Shown one piece after another: positions 22,190 to 31,834 of a DNA stretch of 64,000 nt. The number at the start of each line of letters is the position of its first letter. Position 1 is the stretch's first letter. Origin of the DNA: Bacillaceae bacterium OF18-1A (lineage in GTDB: Bacteria; Bacillota; Bacilli; Bacillales; Bacillaceae_G); assembly GCA_027694045.1 (NCBI GenBank), contig JAQEWB010000013.1, positions 1 to 64,000 of the forward strand. Direction: 5' to 3'. Under the pieces are notes generated by a model. That model was given only the letters and a program-made list of their open reading frames with translations. It did not search any database and was not told where the DNA came from. Position numbers and translations under genes: made by a program.

Positions 22190-22219
22190 TTCAAACGTTT
22201 AATCTTTTAAACGTTTGAA
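22190..22219. promoter_or_regulatory. Operator palindrome for the ArsR-type regulator
   Basis: TTCAAACGTTTA (22190-22201) and TAAACGTTTGAA (22208-22219) form a perfect inverted repeat with a 6-base spacer between the ArsR and ALDH genes. Related AATGTTTAAAAGTTTAAACC sequence lies upstream of the ArsR gene itself (about 22578-22598), suggesting autoregulation. Confidence 0.7.
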
Positions 22220-22244
22220 CGAATATAAAACCTTTAGATACATT

Positions 22245-22547
22245 CTAAAGGCACTCATTTTCAATTAAAGATAGTAATTTTTTTAACGAATCAACAGCAA
22301 CATCTAAAGTGACTGAATAATAACGCTCCGTGGCACGCTTTTCAGCTTCCACTAACCCTTGTTCCCTTAACAACTTTAAATGATGTGAAATTGCTGGCCT
22401 AGATAATGTTGATTGCGCTGTTATTTCACTAACTGTTAAAGGCCCACTTTCACTCAGTAAAAGAATGATATCTTGACGATGTGGATCACATAACAATTGA
22501 AAAAACGGAATACATGTACGAAACTGATTTAAAGCTTGTTTTCCCAT
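22245..22547 (-). CDS. ArsR-family transcriptional regulator
   Basis: This 100-residue winged-helix repressor contains LLCDPHRQDIILLLSESGPLT (residues split here across helix 1-2). Its recognition helix is LSRPAISHHLKLLREQGLV and its wing is RATERYYSV. The CxC-type metal ligands of ArsR/SmtB helix 3 are absent, so it likely senses something other than arsenic or zinc. The start at 22547 follows AAAGGA. It is upstream of and codirectional with the aldehyde dehydrogenase. Confidence 0.85.
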   Translation of the reverse strand: MGKQALNQFRTCIPFFQLLCDPHRQDIILLLSESGPLTVSEITAQSTLSRPAISHHLKLLREQGLVEAEKRATERYYSVTLDVAVDSLKKLLSLIENECL

Positions 22548-22654
22548 ATTATATCCTTTCTTGATCACATTACGACCAAATGTTTAAAAGTTTAAACCTT
22601 TCATTTCGGAATCATTATAGTATACTTCCCAGACTTTAGTCAAATACATATTAA

Positions 22655-22690
22655 AAAATCCCCTCAAAGCATAAGCTTCGAGGGGATTTT
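22655..22690 (-). terminator. Terminator after the YbjQ-family gene
   Basis: AAAATCCCCT (22655-22664) pairs with AGGGGATTTT (22681-22690). T-runs on both strands make it usable in both directions. Confidence 0.8.
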
Positions 22691-22696
22691 TTTAAA

Positions 22697-23008
22697 CTAT
22701 ACGCGTACAGCTGTACCACTTACAGCAACCATTAACATTCCATCACGAACAACTTCATAATCTACGTCGATACCAACGATAGCGTTCGCACCTTTTTGTT
22801 TTGCAAGTTCTTTCATTTCGTCCATTGCGATATCACGAGCTTCTTTTAACTTACTTTCATAAGAACCAGCACGACCACCGACAACATCACGAACTGAAGC
22901 GAATAAGTCGCGGACAATGTTTGCACCCATAATAGCTTCACCATTTACAATATCGATATACTCAATAATTTCTTTACCTTGAATTCCAGACGTTGTTGTT
23001 ACAATCAT
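22697..23008 (-). CDS. YbjQ/UPF0145-family protein
   Basis: The 103-residue protein matches the UPF0145 (YbjQ) family: [14 protein letters not shown] at the start, [20 protein letters not shown] in the middle, then [14 protein letters not shown]. Members form small oligomers; some have been called heavy-metal-binding, but the function is not established. ATG 23008 has AGGAGAG ten bases upstream; an in-frame GTG at 23017 is less well placed. Confidence 0.88.
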   Translation of the reverse strand: MIVTTTSGIQGKEIIEYIDIVNGEAIMGANIVRDLFASVRDVVGGRAGSYESKLKEARDIAMDEMKELAKQKGANAIVGIDVDYEVVRDGMLMVAVSGTAVRV

Positions 23009-23203
23009 GACTGACACTCTCCTAATAAGTTGTAGTTTTTTAATAACGCTTTCTTATGTCTTTATTATGCCATGAAAAAAGCGTCTAATCTATTGAATTT
23101 CCTTACAGGAGTATGACAATTTTGTAAGAATAATATATTATTTTTTACAATAATCACCTTAATTAACAGAAAATTGTTATAATTAGTTTTAAGGAGGGAT
23201 ATT

Positions 23204-23659
23204 ATGAAGAAAATCACTTACGTATGCGCTCTAACCGTTCTATCTTTCACCTTAATTGGTTGTACAAGCACCTCGGCTACAAATAATAAAGCTTCACAAA
23301 CGAAACAAGAACATACTTTTCAATTAAACTCCGCAAATATTACAGACATTGAAATACTGAGAACAACAAACAACAGCACTTCAAAATCTCAAACAGATAA
23401 CGAAGAAATGATTAAATCCACCGTTTCAGCAGTTCAAAATGGTACTCCTAAAACAATCACATTAGATCAAAAAAAGAGAGCATCTGCTCATTCTACTATA
23501 ACTGTTACATATAAGGATGACTCAAAAGAAGAATTCCTTGTGTGGGTTGATAATAAGGAGCAAATTACGATTGCTAAAGATGAGAAGAAAGACAAAGTAG
23601 AAGGCATGACGGTAAATGTTGAAGGCGTTAAAATGATGAAGGATTTTTTTAAAACGTAA
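23204..23659 (+). CDS. Hypothetical lipoprotein
   Basis: The 151-residue protein has a lipoprotein signal: MKKITYVCAL... with lipobox LIGC, Cys20 being the lipid site. A Ser/Thr/Asn-rich linker and a mixed alpha/beta domain (about 60-150) follow. AAGGAGGG precedes the ATG. Function unknown; it probably stands at the outer face of the membrane. It converges with the SLH-protein gene, sharing the hairpin 23662-23688. Confidence 0.75.
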   Translation: MKKITYVCALTVLSFTLIGCTSTSATNNKASQTKQEHTFQLNSANITDIEILRTTNNSTSKSQTDNEEMIKSTVSAVQNGTPKTITLDQKKRASAHSTITVTYKDDSKEEFLVWVDNKEQITIAKDEKKDKVEGMTVNVEGVKMMKDFFKT

Positions 23660-23661
23660 AG

Positions 23662-23688
23662 AGATCCCCTTTAGCTTTGAGGGGATCT
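23662..23688. terminator. Two-way terminator between convergent genes
   Basis: AGATCCCCT (23662-23670) pairs with AGGGGATCT (23680-23688), a 9-bp stem between the lipoprotein and SLH-protein stops. Confidence 0.75.
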
Positions 23689-23697
23689 AGGTTAATT

Positions 23698-25431
23698 TCA
23701 ATACATAAACGTAATCGTCACCAAAGAATATCCTTCTTTTGCATTATACGGCTCTGCTTTATAAGAAACGCGGTTCGCTCCTTGCGGGAAGCCGATTTCT
23801 CCAATTGCTTTTTTCACATCTTGCAAGGCGCCGTTCATGGATTGTTTATATAGAATTTCAATATTTTTTGGCTTTGTACTATAGCGTTGCTGCATTTTGT
23901 TTTTTAATTCGTTATAGTTATTTGCGATGTATTCATTTCCTAAATAGTTTAGCTTTGTATCTTTTAATATTTGCTCGTATGCAGGAGCTTTCGTACTACC
24001 TGCCGTAATTTTATTCGTCAATGTATCATAATAATTTGTTGTAGCCTGCGGATAATCACTTCTGTTCCACACGTGATTTCTCGCCATTTGTTCATCTGAT
24101 AAATTGAAATATGAGTATGTTACGCGGCCTTGTTCGTCTGGTACTGGATCATCGAATGTTGTATCAAGGTGATACCATTTGTTTTCGATTTTTACTATAT
24201 TCCAAGCATGAGCTTGTCCGTCCCCAGTTCCTGTTACGAAATGATTTTCAATTCCCGCTTCTTTTAATAATTGATAAGTTAATAGTGCATAACCTTGGCA
24301 CACCGCTGAACGATTCGCTAACGCTTCATATGCTGTGTAAGCTTTATATGAAGTATCATAAGAAACATGTTTTACGACATAATCGTGAATCGCCTTCACT
24401 TTTTCATGATCATCCATTCCTGGCCTGATAATAGAAGAAACGATTGCCTTTACTTGTTTCATTACATATTCTGTTTGTTCTTTCGTTTCGCGATATGTAA
24501 TTTGCAGCGTAAACGTATAATTCCCAGGTGATCCAGAAAGTGAATAGGAAACATTCGATCTATTATAATTTGTATACTCATTTTTACTTGCGACTTCTTT
24601 ATATGCATGAAAAAGTGTATTCATCACTTCTTCTTTATTACCATTTTTCGTTTTGTATGGAAGTGTAATATTTGTTTCATACGTATCCATACGCTTTTGT
24701 ATTTCATTTTTAAAGGCTGATAATAAGGCTGCATCGCCCGTATTTCCTACGACAGGCTTTTTATATTGCAAAGCATTGTATAAAAACTGTGCATACTGTT
24801 CACGCGTTACTGTTTTAGCTGGTTCAAATTTCCCGTCGCCTGTACCAGATGCAATTCCATTTGACTGTACCGCGCTAATCGCATCTTCTGCCCAGAAACC
24901 ATTTGGAACGTCATGAAATGTATGCTTTTGCTTCGTTGAAACTTGAAAAGCATTTTTAATAATTTGCGCCATTTCCGCACGACTAACAGAATCTTTCGGT
25001 CTAAACCCGCCGTTTCCATCCCCGTTAAAAACACCTAATTTCGTTAACGTTAACACCTCTTCCGGAAACATTGTAGAACCGGAGCGAATGTCACGATATG
25101 GATTATTTAAAGTAGATCCGTCTTTCAATACGTAACGAGCTCCGTCATTACTGAACGTACCACCTTGCTTACTAGGTACTAATACACGATAAATTAAAGC
25201 TGCAACTTGCTCCCTCGTCGCAACATCCCCAAAACCAAACATCCCATTTCCATAACCGGAAATAATATTTTTACCCGCTAAATCTTTAATCGCCGTATAC
25301 GACCAATGCGACGTCGGCACATCAGAAAAGACGCTCGCTTCAGCAGCTTTCATATCACTGCCATTCATATATAATAACGCTCCACTTATTAGTGATAACG
25401 ATGTGATTGATTTTAATAGTTTTGTATACAT
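23698..25431 (-). CDS. S-layer-anchored transglutaminase-like protein
   Basis: The 577-residue secreted protein has a signal peptide (about 1-31) and three SLH domains (about 35-95, 110-165 and 172-225) that bind pyruvylated secondary cell-wall polymer. Around residues 335-430 lies a transglutaminase-like cysteine-protease fold with Cys378 (SAVCQGYALL), His408 (GQAHAWNIV) and Asp423 (YHLDTTFDDP), a full catalytic triad. The last 120 residues are an extra small domain. The role is probably peptidoglycan or surface-protein processing, or cross-linking. The chosen start is ATG 25431. Confidence 0.85.
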   Translation of the reverse strand: MYTKLLKSITSLSLISGALLYMNGSDMKAAEASVFSDVPTSHWSYTAIKDLAGKNIISGYGNGMFGFGDVATREQVAALIYRVLVPSKQGGTFSNDGARYVLKDGSTLNNPYRDIRSGSTMFPEEVLTLTKLGVFNGDGNGGFRPKDSVSRAEMAQIIKNAFQVSTKQKHTFHDVPNGFWAEDAISAVQSNGIASGTGDGKFEPAKTVTREQYAQFLYNALQYKKPVVGNTGDAALLSAFKNEIQKRMDTYETNITLPYKTKNGNKEEVMNTLFHAYKEVASKNEYTNYNRSNVSYSLSGSPGNYTFTLQITYRETKEQTEYVMKQVKAIVSSIIRPGMDDHEKVKAIHDYVVKHVSYDTSYKAYTAYEALANRSAVCQGYALLTYQLLKEAGIENHFVTGTGDGQAHAWNIVKIENKWYHLDTTFDDPVPDEQGRVTYSYFNLSDEQMARNHVWNRSDYPQATTNYYDTLTNKITAGSTKAPAYEQILKDTKLNYLGNEYIANNYNELKNKMQQRYSTKPKNIEILYKQSMNGALQDVKKAIGEIGFPQGANRVSYKAEPYNAKEGYSLVTITFMY

Positions 25432-25446
25432 AATATCTGCCCCCAA

Positions 25447-25977
25447 TACACCTTCTTGTTAGTTTTTGTCGAAAAATCTATAAAACTATAACAAGACACA
25501 TTATACAATTGAAAGTTTTCGGAGGGTACATTTAATTTGAAAATATGCAAAAATTCATATTGTTATAGGCACTCATATTGATATTATGCTGTTTTATTTG
25601 TAACTATACAAAAAGGTATCGTGTAGTATGTCGAAAATACCGTTTATAACCCGGTAGGTTCTTTTAAGGAGAGAAGCGTTCCAAACTATTAATCACATTT
25701 TGTTTAGAGTGCGTGAGGTAAAATTATTTAGAGTGGAAAAAATAGGGGAATTCAAAGAATAAAATACATTCAAGGTCCTTAAATTCCGCTGTAAAAGGCC
25801 TTCGTTCTAGTTTCGTGTAGCTTACCCAATTTCCAACCTTTTTTAAAACACTACACAATCAAAACCACCTTTTGAATGACCTCCATTGATTAAATTCTTT
25901 CCAAACATACAATTAAACAACATGAATTCCATATTTATTAGGAATTCACGTTGTTTTAGTTTCTTTCATATCGTAAT
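25447..25977. other. Non-coding stretch with a hairpin and a possible transposase scrap
   Basis: No intact gene is supported over about 530 bases. On the minus strand 25785-25840 can be read as a short tail ending RTKAFYSGI-stop, reminiscent of the end of an IS3-type transposase, but too short to be sure. At about 25917-25957 a near-perfect 15-bp stem (ACATGAATTCC / GGAATTCACGT core) followed by T's is a terminator for plus-strand transcription or a two-way one. Confidence 0.35.
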
Positions 25978-26149
25978 TTAACTCTTATACTTATTAATAC
26001 GTTTTTCTAGTAATCTAAGTATAACTATCATTAATATTAAACCTAACACTAGAGTAATTCCTTTAATAACAGGGCCTTGAATGACGTATATAAGAACAAA
26101 AAGTAAGATAGCATAAATGATAAAGCTAACTATTTTTTAAGACATCCAC
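25978..26149 (-). pseudogene. Small membrane protein gene with a one-base frameshift
   Basis: GTG 26149 has a strong AAAAGGAGGG ribosome site, but the frame stops after seven codons. Removing one A from the A6 run at about 26133-26138 restores a clean frame of some 55 residues with two membrane helices (FIIYAILLFVLIYVI and ITLVLGLILMIVIL) and a basic tail ending RINKYKS. Codon use and hydrophobic pattern look genuine. Recent inactivation or a homopolymer sequencing error would both explain it. Confidence 0.6.
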
Positions 26150-26232
26150 TAAAGAGCCCTCCTTTTAAATTATTAACGCTTTTTAACCGCATAGTCTCCA
26201 CAATATTTAGTGTCTGACCAGTACTCTGCTTT

Positions 26233-26318
26233 ATCCCCTCCACCGTAAGGCAGAAGGGATCTTCTATCACTATTTCAAACTACTAAAAATCTCCGTAAAG
26301 ATAACCCACGCCTAATCC
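26233..26318 (-). repeat. Decayed copy A of the dhaKL 3' end and terminator
   Basis: A hairpin (ATCCC...GGGAT with CCGTAAGGCAG in it), then TATTTCAAACTA and AATCTCCGTAAAGATAA (26288-26304), parallel the intact dhaKL terminus at 42571-42641. It carries no open frame. It lies directly downstream of the lyase gene, at the left end of the uronate island. Confidence 0.7.
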
Positions 26319-26324
26319 ACTCAC

Positions 26325-29300
26325 TTAGTTAAACTTTGGATTTTTGTCATCCTTTTCATATGTTTTTGCGGTTTCGTTCGAAGACTGTTTTGTATAGACT
26401 ACGATCTTCGGTTTGCCACCGCCGTTCTCTTTCGCGTAATAATAGTGAGAGACGTTATTTGTCGTCTGTGATGTAAGAACCATACTTAACTTCTTGTCAC
26501 CCGCAAGTTCGGTATTAAATTGAGAACGTATATCCAGATCCACGGAGTTCTCAGCCGATGGCATGCTCCATGTTCCTAAAACATCCCCTCCTGCAGGCTT
26601 ATTATTATAAGTGATAGATGTTTCTCCCCAAGAATCATCTTGAACGAACTGGGCTTGATCAGTAAAAGTCCCCGTCGAAGCCGATGTCAACCGCAATTTC
26701 GCAGCAAAAACATTCGAATCTGCAGACACGTCACCTAAACCAAATTTCAAGTAAGAATGACGATAAACGCTTGAATAAGTCGAATTTCTAACTTCTAACT
26801 TTTTACTTTTCCCGTAATTGTTTGCAGGGTTTCCTGCCCACACGTACGCATCTTCAGTCACATCTACTTCAAAGAAATCTGGCTGTCCTACCGTATGGTT
26901 GCTTATTTGATACTGATTGTTAACAGGACTATTCATCACCAGTTTTCCAATATCTGATATGATAGGAGAGCCTGTTTGGAACGCGAAGCGATCCGCAATC
27001 TGAATTTCTGGCTTGCCATGCGGAGCGATATACACGTTATACGTTTTCGAATCCAAATCGGCAAGTAAAGTAACATGATAAAGCTCATTTGCTTTATAAT
27101 TGAGTTTTTCTTTTTGCCCGAAGGTATTGCCATTCCGGACATCGAAGTAGCCTTCAGCATTCAACCGAAGAATCATTGATAAATCAGCCTCACTATTCAC
27201 CTTGGACGATTGTCCCGTGTAACCAATTATACCTCCAACTTTTTCAGCAGTCGGGATTAGGTCAAATTTGATGGCTTGAACTCCTGAATTTCCAGCCCCT
27301 AAATCAAAGCTATTCTCATAGCCAGAGGAAGCTGACGATGACGGAACACCTACCGCATAAATATAACCGTCAGAAGTAGTAAAGTTAGTAATCGGCTTGC
27401 CGTTCAATGTCACCTTCTTGGCTCCAAAAGCTTGGATCGCCACAGCCGAAGCTGCTCCTGGATCATTCGTAGCAATGAGATTCGAGCCGTTAATCTCCAA
27501 GTTCGCTCCATGCCAATCGACGGTAATATCGGTTACAGGCATTTTGGAGGCAATAACATTTGCTCCATCGTGCTTCAGCGTCGTTCCCGATTTCATGATA
27601 GCTGATTTGATCTTGCCACCGCCCGTTTTCTCGATATATGCCAACTTCCCGTCAAATGTAAACGTATCAAAGTTACGACGGAAGCGTGGATTTTCTTCGT
27701 GAGACACATAATAGTATCCCGAAGTTCCAGCATCTCCGATATTATCAATTCTCAGTGAACTAGCTACGGTAGTCGGAACCGATAGAGGAGTTCGACTGAC
27801 TTTGATATCTCGTTTATCACCGCTTGCAGTCGGATACAAAATCGTGTCAAAAGTAGTATCTCCGGACACATTCTTCGTATAAGAAGCATACTTGGCGTCG
27901 GCTACGGAATAAAAGGCATTAGAATAATATCCCTTATCGAGCGTAGCTGTAGATTGCTCAGGATCGGCAGGCACGACTTGGATGTTGCCGTTAGTGTCAT
28001 GAAAGGCGGTGCTTGCTTTTTTGGTGGAAGCATCTAACACTGGATTAGCTGCAGGTAAGAAATGCCAGTTTTGCTGATACTTATGTTTTCCGGACGGTGC
28101 TTGCACAACGTCTGAGACAATCGAGAAAGAATCTTTCATGAATAAAGTCTCACGTATATGCTTAAATCCAGGTACATTTTGAGTTACGCCCTTAACAAAA
28201 TTGAATTTGCCGTTATCCGTCCAATCTTGAAACCAGCCTTCTGACATATTTTGCGGTGTATCGTTAATTTCAATCGTATTGTGCGATTCAGTTGAGAATC
28301 GCAACCAGTTAGAAATTGAATCGTTACTGTAGGAATACGCCCCAAGATCAACTAATAACGGTCTACCATATGCATAGTAAGTAATGGCGTTATCATCAGG
28401 ATGCCTATGCGGCGCCGCTTGTTTCACATTCGTAAATAAATAGCGGTCATTAGCCGACCACCCACTTCTCATAATGGCACTTTTACTTACCGGATATAGA
28501 ACTGATGTATAAGAAGGCTGAGTGCCCTGTAATCCAGACGTTCCTACATAACGTAAGGTGTCATCATTAGTAAGCTCTCCAATTTGCTTAATAGTCTCTT
28601 TAAGATCAGTGTACTGACTGTCTCCAAAGCTGACCGCATAGCCGTTAGGAAACGCAATATCAGCCAAATATTTGCCTAGCTTGTTCAAATTGCTGTCAAA
28701 TGCTCCTTCGAAAGGTACGTTATTTATCATTCCAAGTTGTTTAATCGCAATCATAGGAGCCGTTGTTACTGTAGTATAGCTATCACTTGATTCGGAATAC
28801 GAACCGTCTTTGAAAATTAAAGTCGACACTAAATAGTCAAATCGAGAATTTGCCGTGGACAGCCAAGTTGCTGAATCGGTAAACTCTGGGAAATACAGTC
28901 CAAGGGTATATAAACCCTCTGTTTCAACCATTCCGTGGTTTCCAACAGGACTAAATCCACCCGGAGTATTTAAATAAGTCCCTTTTTTCCAGAAGGTCTT
29001 CAAAATATCCGTATTGGCTTGTACATTCATAGAAAGACTGTCTTTAAGCACATGGTAAGCTTTCACCCAGCTTGTAGAGCGGATACCGGTATCAAAATTT
29101 CTTGGAAATGAACCTGCACCATACTCACTCGAGGAGGCCTCGCCATCCACGATAAAGTCGTTCATATAGTCAATATATTTCGCCGCATAGCTTTCTGTCT
29201 TCGTATTGATATATTCCGCTATAAGAGGACTAAGCCAGTAAAATCGGGTGATTTGATAACGGTATTCGTTGTCCGCAATGGTCGGTGCTGGCCCAGTCCA

Positions 29301-30251
29301 ATCCGTACCTGAGGACAGCCCTTGCCAAGAAAATGTTTTGCCGTTATGGTTCGCATAAGTAAGCTTATTCTCGTCCCAAGCCGTGTCGCCCGATTTATAA
29401 ATCATTACTTCTGTATTTTGACCCGATTCGGAATAACCAGATAATTTCAACGTTGCATCTGTAATCGTTCCCTTAACTTGAGTTAAATCAAAATTCACAT
29501 AAGCTTTACGTGTATCCGAATCATAAGGAGAACCGGATTCTTGTATCTGTAGCAATTTCTCATTGGCGTGGATAGAAGTATCATTTCCACGAATATATGT
29601 ATCTTTCGTAGGAGTCAAGTTTACGGCATGAGCACCTGCTTCATCTGAATATTTAATCTCAAGCGTCGGACGACATTGAGAGACCGATGTTTGCGAACAA
29701 TCCTGCTCACTACTGTAAATGTTTGCTCGATTCGTTCCCTTGTAGCGCCCCATCAACATGAAGCTGAGATTAGAGCCGGCAGCTTCTTTTACCGTAGAAA
29801 GCATATTAACGTTATACGTAGTCGGTGTAGGCTCAACAGTCACCGTATTTAAATAAAATTCTTTAAGTGGTGTTGCAATTTGATCCATTAAAAGTGGCAC
29901 CATAGCCGAGTTTGAAGCAAACTCAGACGGATAAGTTCTGTTCTTTCTATTTTTAAAATAGTCCAGTAAATCTGTTTTAGCTTGTTCGTAATTTCCAGAT
30001 TTTACTGCGGTTTGTACGTTGCTTAATGCTGGGAAACCATTATAGTCTAGTTTCCCCTGTGTAGTCCATCGTTGCCCAGCCTGATCCCAAACTCCAAAAA
30101 AGGACTCATCCGACACGTTGCTTGCGCCAGAGGAAGCGCTCACATTTGGGGTAGCAATAAAAAAGACAATAACCGCTTGCAAAAAAACTAATAAAGCAAT
30201 AGGTAAACTAAGCCCCCTTTTTTTCTGTACAACCTTCACATCTCTCATCAT
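26325..30251 (-). CDS. Secreted heparinase II/III-type polysaccharide lyase with two CBM96-like modules
   Basis: The 1308-residue protein has a signal peptide (about 14-40, ending VSASS). A helical toroid begins at 45 and is interrupted by a CBM96/DNRLRE-like beta module (about 170-300: TKDTYIRGN, KAYVNFDLTQ). The toroid resumes with NHGMVETEGLYTLGLYFPEF and the beta-sandwich heparinase II/III domain has HRHPDDNAITYYAYGRPLL and HNTIEINDTPQ, containing candidate catalytic Tyr and His. A laminin-G-like region and a second CBM96-like module (about 1140-1295: EDAYVWAGNP, HSYLKFGLGD) follow. It should cleave a uronic-acid polysaccharide outside the cell by beta-elimination. The exact PL family and substrate (heparan, hyaluronan, alginate or other) cannot be settled by eye. 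G+C is visibly higher than in neighbouring genes, suggesting transfer. Confidence 0.82.
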   Translation of the reverse strand: MMRDVKVVQKKRGLSLPIALLVFLQAVIVFFIATPNVSASSGASNVSDESFFGVWDQAGQRWTTQGKLDYNGFPALSNVQTAVKSGNYEQAKTDLLDYFKNRKNRTYPSEFASNSAMVPLLMDQIATPLKEFYLNTVTVEPTPTTYNVNMLSTVKEAAGSNLSFMLMGRYKGTNRANIYSSEQDCSQTSVSQCRPTLEIKYSDEAGAHAVNLTPTKDTYIRGNDTSIHANEKLLQIQESGSPYDSDTRKAYVNFDLTQVKGTITDATLKLSGYSESGQNTEVMIYKSGDTAWDENKLTYANHNGKTFSWQGLSSGTDWTGPAPTIADNEYRYQITRFYWLSPLIAEYINTKTESYAAKYIDYMNDFIVDGEASSSEYGAGSFPRNFDTGIRSTSWVKAYHVLKDSLSMNVQANTDILKTFWKKGTYLNTPGGFSPVGNHGMVETEGLYTLGLYFPEFTDSATWLSTANSRFDYLVSTLIFKDGSYSESSDSYTTVTTAPMIAIKQLGMINNVPFEGAFDSNLNKLGKYLADIAFPNGYAVSFGDSQYTDLKETIKQIGELTNDDTLRYVGTSGLQGTQPSYTSVLYPVSKSAIMRSGWSANDRYLFTNVKQAAPHRHPDDNAITYYAYGRPLLVDLGAYSYSNDSISNWLRFSTESHNTIEINDTPQNMSEGWFQDWTDNGKFNFVKGVTQNVPGFKHIRETLFMKDSFSIVSDVVQAPSGKHKYQQNWHFLPAANPVLDASTKKASTAFHDTNGNIQVVPADPEQSTATLDKGYYSNAFYSVADAKYASYTKNVSGDTTFDTILYPTASGDKRDIKVSRTPLSVPTTVASSLRIDNIGDAGTSGYYYVSHEENPRFRRNFDTFTFDGKLAYIEKTGGGKIKSAIMKSGTTLKHDGANVIASKMPVTDITVDWHGANLEINGSNLIATNDPGAASAVAIQAFGAKKVTLNGKPITNFTTSDGYIYAVGVPSSSASSGYENSFDLGAGNSGVQAIKFDLIPTAEKVGGIIGYTGQSSKVNSEADLSMILRLNAEGYFDVRNGNTFGQKEKLNYKANELYHVTLLADLDSKTYNVYIAPHGKPEIQIADRFAFQTGSPIISDIGKLVMNSPVNNQYQISNHTVGQPDFFEVDVTEDAYVWAGNPANNYGKSKKLEVRNSTYSSVYRHSYLKFGLGDVSADSNVFAAKLRLTSASTGTFTDQAQFVQDDSWGETSITYNNKPAGGDVLGTWSMPSAENSVDLDIRSQFNTELAGDKKLSMVLTSQTTNNVSHYYYAKENGGGKPKIVVYTKQSSNETAKTYEKDDKNPKFN

Positions 30252-30474
30252 ACTGTCTCCCTTTCCTACAAATCTTCACCCATCATTGGCATGACCACCT
30301 ACATATGCCGAATCAATCATCTCGACAATCACCCAGCTACGCAGATTGTAAATTCATTTTTGTGCAATACACCTTCATTCTTCAAAAAGAACAAATTACA
30401 ATATCACGGTTATCCACTGTAACCTAATAAACGAATTCTATACATCCACCTCCTTAACATAAACAACATATTTA

Positions 30475-30550
30475 TTGATAACGTTCACAAGTTTTTTTCA
30501 TTATATCACCGGCATTTTTATAAATTCAATAAAAACTTAAACGTTTAAGT
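30475..30550 (-). promoter_or_regulatory. Lyase promoter flanked by LacI-type operators
   Basis: Minus strand: TTGAAT (30529-30524), 18 bases, TATAAT (30505-30500). Immediately upstream lies the perfect 16-bp palindrome ACTTAAACGTTTAAGT (30535-30550). Just downstream lies TTGATAACGTTCACAA (30475-30490), whose core differs from the cre consensus at one position. Both have the central CG typical of LacI-family operators, so the adjacent LacI protein and/or CcpA likely act here. The remaining gap 30252-30725 holds only a CTTAACCTT/AAGGTTAAG hairpin near 30616-30650. Confidence 0.7.
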
Positions 30551-30725
30551 AAATGTTAAAAAAACTTTCACAGTTACACTTTTTGGAAATGGTTTTCAGT
30601 TTTGGTGCAAGCTCTTAACCTTCTGATTCTGCCAAATTTCTAAAAGGTTAAGGGCTTCTCTCATTTATGCACTTATTTTCTAGTAATTGCACCAAGACCT
30701 ATTACACTCACCATTTCTAAAAATT

Positions 30726-31706
30726 TTATAGTTTAACAGAGTTTCTTATAATTAGTCTAGAATCAATTTTTATCGTATTCGAAGCTTGTTTCTTATCACG
30801 AAGCTTTAAATATTCCTGAACCACGTTTTCTCCCCATGCTTCTTTGTCAATTTGAACTGTGGACAAACTTGGTGTCAAAAATTGCGAAACTGAAACATCA
30901 TCGAAGCCGGATATACTTATGTCCTCTCCAATAGAGTACCCCATATCTTTTGCAGCGAGGTAACATCCCATTGCCATAGAATCGTTAAAACAGAAGAAAG
31001 CATCGTAATTATGCTCACGCATTAATTGGCTAGCTAATTTGTATGAAGTAACCTCTGAGAATTCCCCGCAATACATACGCTCTGAAAAATCATCTTTTGC
31101 AAAATATTGTTTATAGTACTTCTGACAGCTTTCCAAACGCTTTTGGTTATTATAAGAGTGATGCCCAATCAAAAAAGCAATATTTTTATGCGGACTTTTT
31201 GAATAGAGTTCCATCATTTGTCTAATTCCCTCTTCATTATTAAGGACTACATTCGAGACATTCACGTGATTTACTTCATTTGTTAAAAGAACCATTGGCA
31301 TACCAGATGTTGCAATTCGAATAATTTCACTTTGCTCCATTGGATGATTCAATAATATAACTCCGTCAAATAAATTCGCCTCGATAATTTGTGGTATTTC
31401 GTCAATGACGACCATCAGTTGATAGCCATGTTCTTTAAATTTATTTCGAACAACCTGCAAAATATCACCATTAAACGTACCACCAAAATTGTTTGTTAAG
31501 GCACAAATAAGACGGGACTTCTTTGTACGCAAATTTTTGGCAGCAATATTTGGCGTGTAATTCAATTCCTTAGCCAATTTAAGAATAGTCTCTCTTGTTT
31601 TTTCACTGACTTCCTTACTATTATTCAATGCGTAGGAAACAGTGGCTACAGAAACATTTGCTCGTTTAGCGATTTCTTTAATATTAATTTTCAACTCACC
31701 TGCCAT
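30726..31706 (-). CDS. LacI-family transcriptional regulator
   Basis: The 326-residue protein has the classical N-terminal helix-turn-helix and hinge (KINIKEIAKRANVSVATVSY, then LNYTPNIAAKNLRT). A periplasmic-binding-protein-like sensor follows (GDILQVVRNKFKEHGYQLMV, FFCFNDSMAMGCYLAAKDMG, ISGFDDVSVSQFLTPSLST). It lies just upstream of and codirectional with the lyase, whose promoter carries two LacI-type palindromes. It probably derepresses the lyase when an oligosaccharide is present. ATG 31706 is weakly supported by AAGGGA; a TTG further in is possible. Confidence 0.85.
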   Translation of the reverse strand: MAGELKINIKEIAKRANVSVATVSYALNNSKEVSEKTRETILKLAKELNYTPNIAAKNLRTKKSRLICALTNNFGGTFNGDILQVVRNKFKEHGYQLMVVIDEIPQIIEANLFDGVILLNHPMEQSEIIRIATSGMPMVLLTNEVNHVNVSNVVLNNEEGIRQMMELYSKSPHKNIAFLIGHHSYNNQKRLESCQKYYKQYFAKDDFSERMYCGEFSEVTSYKLASQLMREHNYDAFFCFNDSMAMGCYLAAKDMGYSIGEDISISGFDDVSVSQFLTPSLSTVQIDKEAWGENVVQEYLKLRDKKQASNTIKIDSRLIIRNSVKL

Positions 31707-31834
31707 TCAAATTATATATATCCCTTTACTTACATACATAAAAGGAATGTCAAATAATGTTTGATTCGTAATATGTCCACTTATATTGGCTTTTTCATAC
31801 GGATGTACATTTATTAAACGTTCACCTATTCTTG

